The notes under the pieces: model-generated
Told to the model about the DNA's origin: nothing
Seen by the model: only the letters and a program-made list of their open reading frames with translations
Databases searched by the model: none
Source of the DNA: Nitrospirota bacterium
Lineage (GTDB): Bacteria > Nitrospirota > Thermodesulfovibrionia > Thermodesulfovibrionales > JdFR-88
Length of the DNA stretch: 39,293 bases
Direction of reading: 5' to 3'
Assembly: GCA_021789555.1 (NCBI GenBank)
Contig: JAJYJK010000020.1
Span: 1-39,293 of the forward strand
In this document: positions 28,269 to 37,017 of the stretch, in pieces
Position numbering within the stretch: position 1 is the first letter of the stretch
How the letters are laid out: the number at the start of each line of letters is the position of its first letter
Made by a program: the position numbers and the translations under genes

Positions 28269-30584
28269 ATGAGTTTTTTAGTGATAGTGGAGTCGCCCGC
28301 CAAGGCGCGCACTCTAAGCAAGATACTGGGGAAGGATTTTACGGTCAAGGCATCGATCGGGCATATTAAAGATTTGCCGGCAAAAGAGCTTGGGGTGGAC
28401 AAGGAGCACGGCTTCGAGCCCAAATACGTCATCATACCCGGCAAGGAGAAGGTCGTCCGGGAGCTTAAGGCCGCCTCCAAAAAGGCCGAAAAGGTCTTCC
28501 TCGCCCCGGACCCGGACCGCGAGGGCGAGGCCATCGCCTACCATATAGCCGCCGAGATAGGCGGACGGAAAAATGACGGGGGCGTTCTTTACCGGGTGAG
28601 CTTCCATGAGATAACGGAGAAGGCGGTAAAGGAGGCGATGGAACACCCTGGCCGCGTGGACCTCCGGATGGTCGATGCCCAGCAGGCAAGAAGGGTCTTA
28701 GACAGGCTCGTGGGCTATGAACTCTCCCCCCTTCTGTGGAGGAAGGTAAGGAGGGGGCTCAGCGCGGGCAGGGTCCAATCGGTCGCGGTGAGGCTTGTGG
28801 TGGAACGGGAGCGCGAGATAGAGGGTTTCAGACAAGACGAGTACTGGTCAATCGAGGCGATGTTCGAGAGTGCCTCGCACAAGGGCCCCTTTGCGGCGAG
28901 GCTCCACACCCTGGACGGCAACCAGGTGATCGAGCGCAGCGCGAAAGGGGAAGATAATAAATTCCTCCTCAAAAACGAAGAGGACGCCAGGGCGGCGATG
29001 GAGGCGGTGAGGGGCGGAGGCTATGTGCTTGCCGGGGTCGAGAAGAAACTCCGCCGGCGCTCGCCCTCGCCCCCCTTCATAACGAGCACCATGCAGCAGG
29101 AGGCGTTCCAGAAGTTCCAGTTCACAGCCAAGAAGACAATGCTCCTTGCCCAGCAGCTCTACGAGGGCATAGAGCTCGGGGAGGAGGGCGCCGTGGGCCT
29201 TATCACGTACATGAGGACGGACTCGGTCAACGTGGCCCAGGAGGCCCAGCGATGGGCCAGAAGTCTTATCTCCACGAAATTCGGCAAGCAGTACCTGCCG
29301 GAAAAACCGCCAAAGTACAAGAGCAAGGCCAGCGCACAGGAGGCCCATGAGGCCATAAGGCCGACATATACGGATAAGTCCCCGGAGGCCGTGAAACCCT
29401 ATCTTTCGAGGGACCAGTACAGGCTCTACAACCTCGTCTGGAACCGCTTCCTCGCCAGCCAGATGGCCTCCGCCCAACTGGAGCAGACGACCTTTACGAT
29501 TGAAAATAAAAATGAAGCTGAAAATGCCGCCGTCGGCGCGCCCCCGAAGGCGGTCTTCAGGGCCGCCGGGACGGTCGTGAGGTTTGACGGCTTTCTCGTC
29601 TTGTACAGGGAAGAAAGCGCCGGCCCCGAGGAAGCGGCCCTGCTTCCCCCGCTGGAGGAGAAAGAGGCCCTGGAGCTGCTGGAGCTGAAGCCGGCCCAGC
29701 ACTTCACGCAGCCGCCGCCCAGGTACACGGAGGCAAGCCTTGTGCGGGCGCTCGAGGAGAAGGCAATCGGCAGGCCGAGCACATACGCCGCCATCCTCTC
29801 GACCATCCAGGACAGGAAATACGTCGCCAAGGAGACCGGGAAATTCAAGCCCACCGATCTTGGGATGCTCGTAAACGACCTGCTGGTGGAAAAGTTCCCG
29901 GAGCTGATGGACGTGGGTTTCACCGCCCGGATGGAAGACGAGCTTGACCAGATAGAGCAGGGCAACATGCAGTGGCCGGACGTGATAAAGGATTTTTATA
30001 AACCCTTCAGTCATGACCTCGAGGCGGCCCTGAAGACGCCGGGCAAGGTGCGCCCCGAGGACGTCATGACGGATATGAAGTGTGAGATGTGCGGCCTGCC
30101 GATGGTGAAGCGCTGGGGCAGGCACGGCTGGTTTCTCGCGTGCAGCGGATATCCCGAATGCCGCTATACCAGTCCGCTCGACGAGGCGACGGGGGAGAGG
30201 GCGGCCGTGGAGCCGACCAATGAGGTATGCAAGCTCTGCGGCGCGCCGATGGTGCTCAGGGCGGGCAGGTTCGGCAAGTTCCTCGCCTGTTCCAGGTATC
30301 CGGAATGCAAGTCCACCAGGCCCCTGCCGCTCGGGGTGAAGTGCCCGCTTGACGGGGGCGACATAGTGGAGCGCCGCTCCAGGAAAGGCAAGCTCTTCTA
30401 CAGCTGCGGCAATTACCCGGAATGCAATTTCATCTCCTGGTACCGGCCGGTCAACCGGACGTGCCCGGAATGCCAAAACCCCTATCTGCTTGAGAAGAAG
30501 ACGAAGGACGCGGTCGTCGTCTTCTGCCCGCAGAAGAGTTGCAGTTACAAGGAAGAAAGCAGGGAGGAGGCGGCGGGAGAATAG
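28269..30584 (+). CDS. topA: DNA topoisomerase I, type IA
   Basis: A 771-residue enzyme that relaxes negatively supercoiled DNA. The Toprim domain is at the N-terminus (VIVESPAKA, DPDREGEAIA). The active-site Tyr314 lies in GLITYMRTDSV, and RPSTYAAILSTIQDR is typical of the family. The C-terminus carries four zinc ribbons: three of the CxxC...SGYPEC/NYPEC kind (from about residue 603) and a last one, CPECQNP...CPQKSC. Length and order match bacterial TopA. A GAGGAAG lies about 9 bases before the ATG. An Asn/Ala-rich linker near 29505-29535 is a slightly unusual insertion. Confidence 0.97.
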   Translation: MSFLVIVESPAKARTLSKILGKDFTVKASIGHIKDLPAKELGVDKEHGFEPKYVIIPGKEKVVRELKAASKKAEKVFLAPDPDREGEAIAYHIAAEIGGRKNDGGVLYRVSFHEITEKAVKEAMEHPGRVDLRMVDAQQARRVLDRLVGYELSPLLWRKVRRGLSAGRVQSVAVRLVVEREREIEGFRQDEYWSIEAMFESASHKGPFAARLHTLDGNQVIERSAKGEDNKFLLKNEEDARAAMEAVRGGGYVLAGVEKKLRRRSPSPPFITSTMQQEAFQKFQFTAKKTMLLAQQLYEGIELGEEGAVGLITYMRTDSVNVAQEAQRWARSLISTKFGKQYLPEKPPKYKSKASAQEAHEAIRPTYTDKSPEAVKPYLSRDQYRLYNLVWNRFLASQMASAQLEQTTFTIENKNEAENAAVGAPPKAVFRAAGTVVRFDGFLVLYREESAGPEEAALLPPLEEKEALELLELKPAQHFTQPPPRYTEASLVRALEEKAIGRPSTYAAILSTIQDRKYVAKETGKFKPTDLGMLVNDLLVEKFPELMDVGFTARMEDELDQIEQGNMQWPDVIKDFYKPFSHDLEAALKTPGKVRPEDVMTDMKCEMCGLPMVKRWGRHGWFLACSGYPECRYTSPLDEATGERAAVEPTNEVCKLCGAPMVLRAGRFGKFLACSRYPECKSTRPLPLGVKCPLDGGDIVERRSRKGKLFYSCGNYPECNFISWYRPVNRTCPECQNPYLLEKKTKDAVVVFCPQKSCSYKEESREEAAGE

Positions 30585-30605
30585 ATTTTTTACCTGCTGA
30601 CCTCA

Positions 30606-31181
30606 ATGATAATTGGCATCGGCGGCTCGGCAAGCGGCTCCGGCAAAACAACAATGGCCGAGGAGTTGCTAAAAGCCCTCCGAAGGAGGGCTGAAGGGGA
30701 TTTTGGCGTCATAAAATTCACGAAGACCGAAATCTACACCTCTGTTGTGACCGACGACGATACGCTGTTCGAGGAGGGCAAAGACACCGCGAGGATGCTA
30801 AAGGCCGGCGCCCGGGGCGCCGTGTGGGTGCGGAGCCCGGGGGGCGGGGAGCTGTCGGAGGCCCTGGGGGTGGCCCTCCAAAACCTCTTCGGGGGGCGTC
30901 AGCCGCTCCGGGGCGTCATAGTCGAGGGAAACAGCGCCATTGAGCTTTTAAAACCCGATATTGTAATATTTATGGGTGGCCCTTGTTTTAAAAGCGGGGC
31001 GGAGGGGGTCCTGCGCTTGGCCGATGTGGTTTACAGGCCCCAGGGGGCACATGATATCCCCGAGGCCCCGGATGCGGCCAGGAAAAATGCGTTCTTCTGC
31101 GGCGATATCAGGGCGTGTGTCGGAGCGGTCCTGAAACTTATTGATGAAAGAGAGGGCAAGGGATCATCATTATCATCCTGA
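30606..31181 (+). CDS. P-loop NTPase, MobB-like, function unknown
   Basis: A 191-residue protein beginning MIIGIGGSASGSGKTTMAE, a perfect Walker A motif at residues 8-16. A downstream segment GVIVEGNSAIELLKPDIVIFM contains the acidic and hydrophobic strand expected of Walker B in the MobB/cobyric-acid-type G3E-like fold. KFTKTEIYTSVVTDDDTLFEEGKDT may bind the substrate. The overall plan resembles MobB (molybdopterin-guanine dinucleotide biosynthesis adaptor), but the match is not firm. It starts 21 bases after topA and ends before a small terminator. No molybdenum-cofactor genes are adjacent. Confidence 0.65.
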   Translation: MIIGIGGSASGSGKTTMAEELLKALRRRAEGDFGVIKFTKTEIYTSVVTDDDTLFEEGKDTARMLKAGARGAVWVRSPGGGELSEALGVALQNLFGGRQPLRGVIVEGNSAIELLKPDIVIFMGGPCFKSGAEGVLRLADVVYRPQGAHDIPEAPDAARKNAFFCGDIRACVGAVLKLIDEREGKGSSLSS

Positions 31182-31190
31182 CGCGGGTTT

Positions 31191-31216
31191 CTTTAAAAGA
31201 ACGCCGGGCGTTTTTT
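31191..31216 (+). terminator. small intrinsic terminator
   Basis: AAAAGAACGC, loop CGG, then GCGTTTTTTG: a short stem (5 strong pairs plus a G-U and A-U pairs) merging into a run of six T. It lies about 10 bases after the P-loop gene and just before the CcsA-like gene. Confidence 0.5.
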
Positions 31217-31229
31217 GTGATCTGATTTG

Positions 31230-32045
31230 ATGGGTGCCATTACATTCGATATAAGCCTGGCGTTTTACTTCTGCGCGATGCTTTTTGCCCTCCTGGACCT
31301 CTTCAAGGGCGCAAAGATGCTGCCAAAGCTGATGCTGCTGTCCGCGCTGCTGGGCTTTGGCTTCCATACCATTTATATCTTTTACTCCGGTTTTTCCTCC
31401 GGGTATGTCCCCATTGTAAACCCGCATGAGGCGACTTCCTTTTTCGCGTGGTGCATTTTTTTACTTTTTTTCGTGCTCGAATACCGCTACAAACTGGGGC
31501 TGCTGGGCTCTTTCATAACGCCGCTGGCGTTTGCGCTCATGTTCGTCTCCTTCATATTGCCGGCGGAGATGAAGCCGCTGCCGCCGATACTGCGGAGCCA
31601 GTGGCTCGGGATCCACGCGGTGTTCGCCTTCCTCGCCAACGCGGCCTTCGCGATGGCCGCCGGCGTGGGCGTGATGTACCTGGTGCAGGAGCACTACGTG
31701 AAGAGCAAAAATCTTGGCGGGCTCTTCTCCAGGCTCCCCTCGCTCCACGTGCTTGACGAGATCAACTACCGTCTCATCACGATCGGGTTCCCGTTGTTCA
31801 CGGTCGCTATAATAAGCGGCTCGATCTGGGCCGACAACGCCTGGGGCAGCTACATAAGCTGGGAGCCGCGGCAGGTCTGGTCCATAATCTCCTGGCTCAT
31901 ATTCGGCATCGTCCTGCACGCCAGGCTCCTTGCCGGCTGGCGCGGCAGGCGCGCCGCCGTCCTGTCCATCCTGGGCTTCCTGACGATCATAGGGGCCTTC
32001 GCGGGACTGGCCCTCTTGCACAAGGGGCAGCACGTCTTTCTATGA
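31230..32045 (+). CDS. CcsA/HemX-like cytochrome c assembly membrane protein
   Basis: A 271-residue membrane protein with about eight hydrophobic helices. The motif WGSYISWEPRQVW, a variant of the WGxxWxWDPxxxW haem-handling signature of CcsA/CcmC proteins, lies in the C-terminal part. Conserved histidines (GFHTIYIFY, GIHAVFAF, VLHARLL) could be haem ligands. It sits directly upstream of hemA, as HemX/YpjD-type proteins do in many bacteria, where they influence glutamyl-tRNA reductase level or cytochrome c maturation; which role applies here is open. ATG 31230 is preferred to the adjacent TTG 31227. Confidence 0.82.
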   Translation: MGAITFDISLAFYFCAMLFALLDLFKGAKMLPKLMLLSALLGFGFHTIYIFYSGFSSGYVPIVNPHEATSFFAWCIFLLFFVLEYRYKLGLLGSFITPLAFALMFVSFILPAEMKPLPPILRSQWLGIHAVFAFLANAAFAMAAGVGVMYLVQEHYVKSKNLGGLFSRLPSLHVLDEINYRLITIGFPLFTVAIISGSIWADNAWGSYISWEPRQVWSIISWLIFGIVLHARLLAGWRGRRAAVLSILGFLTIIGAFAGLALLHKGQHVFL

Positions 32046-32061
32046 GAGCCCCCGCCTTTAT

Positions 32062-33333
32062 ATGAGAGTGCTTGTCGCGGGGTTAAACCATAAGAGTGCG
32101 GACGTGGAAGTCCGGGAAAAGCTCGCCTTTTCCGGGGAGAAGCTGGAGCCGGGGCTGAGGGCCCTGCTGGCGCTGCCCCTGGTGAAAGAGGCCGTGATAA
32201 TCTCCACCTGCAACCGGGTGGAGATATACATGGGCATTGAAGGGGGCGTCGAAGGTGGCGAGGGTGCAATCCGCCAGGTAAAGCAGTTCATAAGCTCCTT
32301 CCACCAGATCCCCTCCGGGCTGCTGGAGAAGGCCCTGTATTTCTACACGGACACGGCGGCCGTCAGGCATATCTTCCGTGTCACCTCGAGCCTCGACTCC
32401 ATGGTCGTCGGCGAGCCCCAGATACTGGGGCAGGTGAAGGACTCCTTCCAGTTCGCCCTCGGCAAAAAGGCCACGGGCGTGCTCATGAACAAGCTCATGA
32501 AGAAGGCCATCTCGGTCGCCAAGAAGGTGCGCACCGAGACAAAGGTGGCGGAAAACGCCGTCTCCATAAGTTTTGCCGCCGTGGAGCTTGCAAAGAAGAT
32601 ATTCAACGACCTGGCCGGCAAGCGCGTCCTGCTGCTTGGCGCGGGCGAGATGGCGGAGCTGGCCGCGCGCTACCTGATGACAAACGGCGTCAGCGAGATC
32701 GTCGTGGCAAACAGGACGTTCGAGAGGGGCTGCGAACTGGCCCGGAACTTTAACGGCAGGGCCGTGACCTTCGGGCTTTTCAAGCAGGAGATGGTGCATT
32801 CGGACATCGTCCTTTGCTCGACCGGCGCGCCCAGCTACGTGGTATTGAAGCAGGACGTCCATGACATCATGAAGGAGCGCAAACAAAGGCCCGTCTTCCT
32901 CATCGACATATCGGTCCCCAGGAACATAGACCCCAAGGTAAACGGACTGGAAAACGTCTATCTCTATGATGTGGACGACCTCCAGGGGGTCGTGGACAGC
33001 AACCGAAACGAGCGGGAAAAGGAGGCCGGCAAGGCCGAGGAGATAATCGCCGGCGAAGTGGAGGTCTTCGAGCGCTGGATGGCCGGCCTCGAAAGCGTCC
33101 CCACCATAGTGGCCTTCAGGCAGAAGGCCCTTCAGATAGGCGAGGGCGAGCTTGAAAAGCTCTTCAACCGAAACTCCTTCGACGAGGGGCAGCAGAAGGC
33201 CATCAGGCATATGGCCTCTTCGATTGTAAACAAGCTTATCCACCCCCCGACGGCCGCGCTCAAGGAAGACGCCGAGGACCGGGACATCCTTATCGCGCTT
33301 CTCAGAAAACTCTACGATCTAGGCGGAGACTGA
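32062..33333 (+). CDS. hemA: glutamyl-tRNA reductase
   Basis: A 423-residue NADPH-dependent reductase, the first enzyme of the C5 haem pathway. The catalytic cysteine is in ISTCNRVEIY near residue 51. VVGEPQILGQVKDSF is the diagnostic family block, the NADPH-binding site is LLLGAGEMAEL, and FLIDISVPRNIDP is typical. The C-terminal dimerisation helices are complete. hemC follows after a single base, so the two are translated together. The haem genes together with the CcsA-like gene suggest an operon serving cytochrome production. Confidence 0.97.
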   Translation: MRVLVAGLNHKSADVEVREKLAFSGEKLEPGLRALLALPLVKEAVIISTCNRVEIYMGIEGGVEGGEGAIRQVKQFISSFHQIPSGLLEKALYFYTDTAAVRHIFRVTSSLDSMVVGEPQILGQVKDSFQFALGKKATGVLMNKLMKKAISVAKKVRTETKVAENAVSISFAAVELAKKIFNDLAGKRVLLLGAGEMAELAARYLMTNGVSEIVVANRTFERGCELARNFNGRAVTFGLFKQEMVHSDIVLCSTGAPSYVVLKQDVHDIMKERKQRPVFLIDISVPRNIDPKVNGLENVYLYDVDDLQGVVDSNRNEREKEAGKAEEIIAGEVEVFERWMAGLESVPTIVAFRQKALQIGEGELEKLFNRNSFDEGQQKAIRHMASSIVNKLIHPPTAALKEDAEDRDILIALLRKLYDLGGD

Positions 33334-33334
33334 A

Positions 33335-34300
33335 GTGAAAAAGAAAAAACTGGTTATAGGGACACGCGGGAGTCTTCTGGCCCTCTGGCAGGCCCGGTGG
33401 GTGCAGGCGGAGCTGCTGAAACTCGACCCCACGCTCGATGTGGAACTGAACATTATAAAGACGACGGGGGACAAGATGCTGGACGTCCCGCTTGCCAAGG
33501 TGGGCGGCAAGGGGCTTTTCGTAAAGGAGATAGAAGAGGCCCTCATCGCCGGCCGGGCGGACATCGCCGTGCACAGCATGAAGGACGTCCCGACGGAGCT
33601 GCCCTGCGAGCTGCACCTGGCCGCCATCTGCAGGCGGGAAAACCCAGGGGACGCCCTTGTCTCAAAAAACGGGACGCGTTTCGAGGGCCTGCCCAGGGGC
33701 GCACATCTGGGGACAAGCAGTCTTCGACGCGCCTGCCAGCTCCTGAGGGCAAGGCCGGATTTGAAGGTGAGCAGCCTCAGGGGAAACCTGGACACCAGGT
33801 TGAGGAAGCTCGATCAGGGCGACTACGACGCCGTCGTCCTTGCGGTGGCCGGAATGAAGCGGCTTGGGTTCGAGGGCAGGATAACGGAGATCATCCCGCC
33901 TGAAATCATGCTGCCGGCCATAGGGCAGGGGGCCGTCGGCATAGAGTGCAGGCGCGACGATCCATTAATAAACAGGCTGGTGGGCTGCCTTGACCACGAG
34001 GAGACCTCCGTGGCCGTGAGCGCGGAGAGGGCATTTCTGCTGAGGCTGGAGGGCGGCTGCCAGGTGCCCATCGCCGCATATGCGAGGCTGGTTGAAGGCG
34101 GCGGGCTCCGAATTGACGGCCTGGTCGGAGACCCTTCAGGCAGCGAGGTGGTCCGCGACGGCATCGACGGCAGCCCCGCGGAAGCCCAGGGCATGGGCAT
34201 AAGGCTTGCCGAGATGCTCATAAGCCGGGGGGCCGGCCGGATACTCGCCCGCGTCTACGGCAGAGCTATCCCTTCCGTGGAAGGGGACGTCTCCACATAG
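33335..34300 (+). CDS. hemC: porphobilinogen deaminase (hydroxymethylbilane synthase)
   Basis: A 321-residue enzyme with a GTG start. It polymerises four porphobilinogens into hydroxymethylbilane. IGTRGSLLALWQA is the N-terminal signature. The active-site region contains HSMKDVPTELP, and LRLEGGCQVPIAAYA carries the cysteine that holds the dipyrromethane cofactor. Length is normal. Its TAG stop shares a base with the GTG start proposed for nadD (TAGTG). The order CcsA-hemA-hemC is as in many bacteria; hemD is not in the window. Confidence 0.97.
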   Translation: MKKKKLVIGTRGSLLALWQARWVQAELLKLDPTLDVELNIIKTTGDKMLDVPLAKVGGKGLFVKEIEEALIAGRADIAVHSMKDVPTELPCELHLAAICRRENPGDALVSKNGTRFEGLPRGAHLGTSSLRRACQLLRARPDLKVSSLRGNLDTRLRKLDQGDYDAVVLAVAGMKRLGFEGRITEIIPPEIMLPAIGQGAVGIECRRDDPLINRLVGCLDHEETSVAVSAERAFLLRLEGGCQVPIAAYARLVEGGGLRIDGLVGDPSGSEVVRDGIDGSPAEAQGMGIRLAEMLISRGAGRILARVYGRAIPSVEGDVST

Positions 34301-35214
34301 TGAGGGGAAAACCCGGGCAAAAACAAAAAATCACCGGAGGCCCCCAGGTCGGCACCGGCCGTCCCCGCGGCGGCCGTATCAGTCTTGACCGCATCAGACC
34401 CGCCGGAGTGGATGGCACAGGGGGGGGCATCACAAGGGGGGGGATAGGGGTGCTGGGCGGCACGTTCAATCCCGTGCATATGGCCCACCTGAGGGCGGCC
34501 GAAGAGATAAGGGAGATACTGGGGCTGGAAAAGGTCATCTTCGTGCCTGCCGGGAACCCGCCCCTGAAGGAAAGCTCCGGGCTGGCGCCCGCCGACAAAC
34601 GGCTGAAGATGGTGAAGCTCGCCATCAGGGGCAACCCCGGCTTCGAGGTCTCGGACCTTGAGGTCTCGGGCCCTGGGGTCCCGGGCACTGGTGTCCCGGG
34701 CCTGAAACGCCGCGGGGGTGCGCGTTGTTCAAGGCCCGCCGGTTATCCGGGGGAAACGCCCTCTTATACCGTCAATACACTTGAGAGGCTCGGGGAGCAA
34801 TACGGCAGCGACCGGCTCTTTTTCATCACCGGCCTTGATGCCTTTGAAAACCTCCATCTCTGGTGGCGGCCCGAACGGCTGATAGAGCTTGCGGATTTCG
34901 TGGTGATGTCGAGGCCGGGACACGATTTTACCAGCCTGGCGGGTTCACCTTTCATAGCGAAAAAGAGGGGGGCGAAAAAAAAGGGATTCACTTTCCGGGG
35001 GCCGGGGGAAAAAGGGGGGACCGCGAGACTCGAGCTTGCAAGCGGACGGGCCCTCTACCTGGTGAAGATAACGGACATGGACATCTCGGCCAAGGGCATC
35101 AGGGAGCTCCTTGCGGCCGGCAGGAGTGTGAGATACCTGTTGCCAGAACCGGTCCTATCTTTTATAATTTCTAACAAATTGAAATTTCAGACGGGCAAAT
35201 TGAAATCTAATTGA
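34300..35214 (+). CDS. nadD: nicotinate-nucleotide adenylyltransferase with unusual insertions
   Basis: Makes deamido-NAD from nicotinate mononucleotide. GVLGGTFNPVHMAHL (about residues 50-64) is the nucleotidyltransferase signature. VPAGNPPLKE, ITGLDAFENLHLW and DISAKGIRELLAAGRSVRYLLPE complete the family pattern. As drawn it has 304 residues, about 90 more than usual, because of a 48-residue Gly/Pro/Arg-rich N-terminus and a GPGVPGTGVPGLKRRGG insertion near residue 127. The GTG at 34300 overlaps the hemC stop. The true start could instead be GTG 34450, preceded by a G-rich Shine-Dalgarno-like run, which removes the odd N-terminus. rsfS follows, a common pairing. Confidence 0.88.
   Translation: MRGKPGQKQKITGGPQVGTGRPRGGRISLDRIRPAGVDGTGGGITRGGIGVLGGTFNPVHMAHLRAAEEIREILGLEKVIFVPAGNPPLKESSGLAPADKRLKMVKLAIRGNPGFEVSDLEVSGPGVPGTGVPGLKRRGGARCSRPAGYPGETPSYTVNTLERLGEQYGSDRLFFITGLDAFENLHLWWRPERLIELADFVVMSRPGHDFTSLAGSPFIAKKRGAKKKGFTFRGPGEKGGTARLELASGRALYLVKITDMDISAKGIRELLAAGRSVRYLLPEPVLSFIISNKLKFQTGKLKSN
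34420..34443 (+). repeat. two G8 homopolymer tracts at the nadD start
   Basis: Eight consecutive G at 34420-34427 and eight more at 34436-34443, separated by CATCACAA. They lie just before the GTG at 34450 and inside the longer reading frame. Such tracts are prone to slippage in replication and in sequencing. Confidence 0.7.
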
Positions 35215-35224
35215 AATCTAAAAG

Positions 35225-35599
35225 GTGAACTTGCCAAAGACAGGAGAAATACCTTCCATAGAAAGCAGGGGGAAAGCCCTTCTCATAGCCGGGCTGGCCG
35301 CGGATAAAAAGGCCGACGGCGTGGTCATCCTCCAGATGGAGGGACTCACCTCTTTTACCGATTACTTCGTAATCTGCTCCGGGGAGAGCACGACACAGGT
35401 AAGGACGATCGCCGAACACATAAAAGAGGGCCTCGGCGCAAGGGGGCTCAAACCGATAGGCGTGGAGGGGCTTTCAAACCGGATGTGGGTCCTCATCGAC
35501 TGCGGGGATGTCATTGTCCATGTCTTCGAGGCGGACACCAGGGCCTTTTACGAGCTTGAAAAACTCTGGCTGGACGCGCCGCGCCTTAACTGGCCGTAA
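35225..35599 (+). CDS. rsfS: ribosomal silencing factor RsfS
   Basis: A 124-residue protein of the RsfS/Iojap family, which binds ribosomal protein L14 and blocks subunit joining in starvation. DKKADGVVILQMEGLTSFTDYFVICSG and NRMWVLIDCGDVIVHVF are the diagnostic blocks. GTG 35225 starts the longest frame; TTG 35231 is a possible alternative because AAAAGG lies 5-6 bases before it. It follows nadD by 10 bases, a widely conserved pair. A hairpin without a U run lies after the stop. Confidence 0.93.
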   Translation: MNLPKTGEIPSIESRGKALLIAGLAADKKADGVVILQMEGLTSFTDYFVICSGESTTQVRTIAEHIKEGLGARGLKPIGVEGLSNRMWVLIDCGDVIVHVFEADTRAFYELEKLWLDAPRLNWP

Positions 35600-35709
35600 G
35601 CCGCGGCCCGCTTTCGGCGGGCGGGATTAAAGAAGGGTTTATAAAAGGCACGATAAAGAAGTATATTAAAGGCATCGGCCAGGCGGGTAAAAGGCGTTAC
35701 GCTTAGCAC

Positions 35710-37017
35710 ATGAACAAGATAGCCATTTCCATATTGATAGTCTTTTTCGTCATGGTGGCGTTTTTTTCAATCCACAACTACGACGCCACCACTGTCGATG
35801 TGCCGTTTTCCGGGACCTATCAGGTCCCGAAGATCGGCCTGGTCCTCTTCTCCGTGATGTCCGGGGCGCTTCTGATGCTCATCATGGTGGCGCTCAGGGA
35901 CACGAAGCGTTTCATAAACAACTACAGGAACGTCAAGATGCAGAAGAAGGAGGAGAGACTCCAGGGGCTCTACTCAAGGGCGATAAACTCCATCCTGGCC
36001 AATAACAGGGAGGAGGCCAGGGAGATACTGGAGATCGTTTTGCGCGAAGACCCCGAGCATACCGACGCCCTTTTGAGGATGGGCGACATATGCTCTTTTC
36101 TCCGGCAGCACGAAAAGGCGGCCGAGTACTACAAACGCGCCCTGAACAGCTCGGCCGGCAAGAACATGGAGGCGCTCCTGCGCCTCGAGGAGCAGATGGA
36201 GGCCCTTTCCCGGTGGGACAGCGCGATAACCTATGCCGAGCGGATACTGGAGCTGGACCCCGACAACCTCTCGGCGCTTGAGAGCAAGCGCTCGATACTG
36301 GAGAAGCTGGAGCGCTGGGCCGACCTCATAGAGGTGCAAAAATCGATTCTCAAGCTGGAGCATTTGCCGGACCGCGGGGCCGAGGAGGCGAGGCAGTCTG
36401 GCTACAGGTACGAATATGCCAGGCAGTCGCTTGAGGCAAACGAGCTTGAGCGCGCCGGCAAGCTCTTCCGCCAGGTGCTGAAGTATGAAAAGGATTTCAT
36501 ACCGGCCTATCTCGGCGCGGCCGAGGTCCTCCTGGGCAACACGGAGGCCGATGAGGCGATTGAATTTCTGGAACGGGGATATGCCCAGACCCGCTCCGCG
36601 ATCCTGCTGGTGAGGCTCGAGGACATGCTTATAAACCTGGGCGAGCCGGACCGGATCATCAAACTCTATCAGGGCGCGCTCGACCGCAACCCCAACGACC
36701 CCGTGCTGAAATTCCTCCTGGGCAAGCTCTACCACCGCCTGGAAATGATAGACGACGCCCTGGAGACGCTGAGGGGCTTCGAGTCCGCCGAGAATTTCCC
36801 GTCCGTATACGGTCTTTTGGGGGAGCTTTACATGCGCAGGGAGCGCTACGAGAAGTCCGCCCGCTCGTTCAAAAAGGCGGTCGACATGCAGCCCTCGAAA
36901 CTGTTTTACTGCTGCTCGGCATGCGGCCACCTCTCGGCCGAATGGGCCGGCAGGTGCCCCGGCTGCAGCAAATGGAACTCTTATGCCTTCAACCTCTATG
37001 GAAGAAACAAGCTTTAA
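35710..37017 (+). CDS. LapA-LapB fusion: membrane anchor, TPR repeats and rubredoxin-like tail
   Basis: A 435-residue protein. Residues 1-75 form a LapA-like double membrane segment (IAISILIVFFVMVAFF, a periplasmic-side loop, LVLFSVMSGALLMLIMVAL), then a short basic coil. Residues 90-400 hold about eight TPR repeats (for example ILEIVLREDPEHTDALLRMG). A C-terminal metal-binding domain has CCSACGHLSAEW and CPGCSKW, a CxxC pair set as in E. coli LapB (YciM). In E. coli, separate LapA and LapB act at the inner membrane, LapB steering FtsH to LpxC and so setting lipopolysaccharide level. Here they appear as one polypeptide. The 3' end overlaps the HARP gene by 35 bases. Confidence 0.85.
   Translation: MNKIAISILIVFFVMVAFFSIHNYDATTVDVPFSGTYQVPKIGLVLFSVMSGALLMLIMVALRDTKRFINNYRNVKMQKKEERLQGLYSRAINSILANNREEAREILEIVLREDPEHTDALLRMGDICSFLRQHEKAAEYYKRALNSSAGKNMEALLRLEEQMEALSRWDSAITYAERILELDPDNLSALESKRSILEKLERWADLIEVQKSILKLEHLPDRGAEEARQSGYRYEYARQSLEANELERAGKLFRQVLKYEKDFIPAYLGAAEVLLGNTEADEAIEFLERGYAQTRSAILLVRLEDMLINLGEPDRIIKLYQGALDRNPNDPVLKFLLGKLYHRLEMIDDALETLRGFESAENFPSVYGLLGELYMRRERYEKSARSFKKAVDMQPSKLFYCCSACGHLSAEWAGRCPGCSKWNSYAFNLYGRNKL

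Noticed and set aside
28848-30476. Long minus-strand open frame (about 540 codons) opposite topA
   Set aside because: It is the complement of a GC-rich, strongly conserved gene; its translation is His/Arg/Leu-rich with no domain, and topA explains the sequence.
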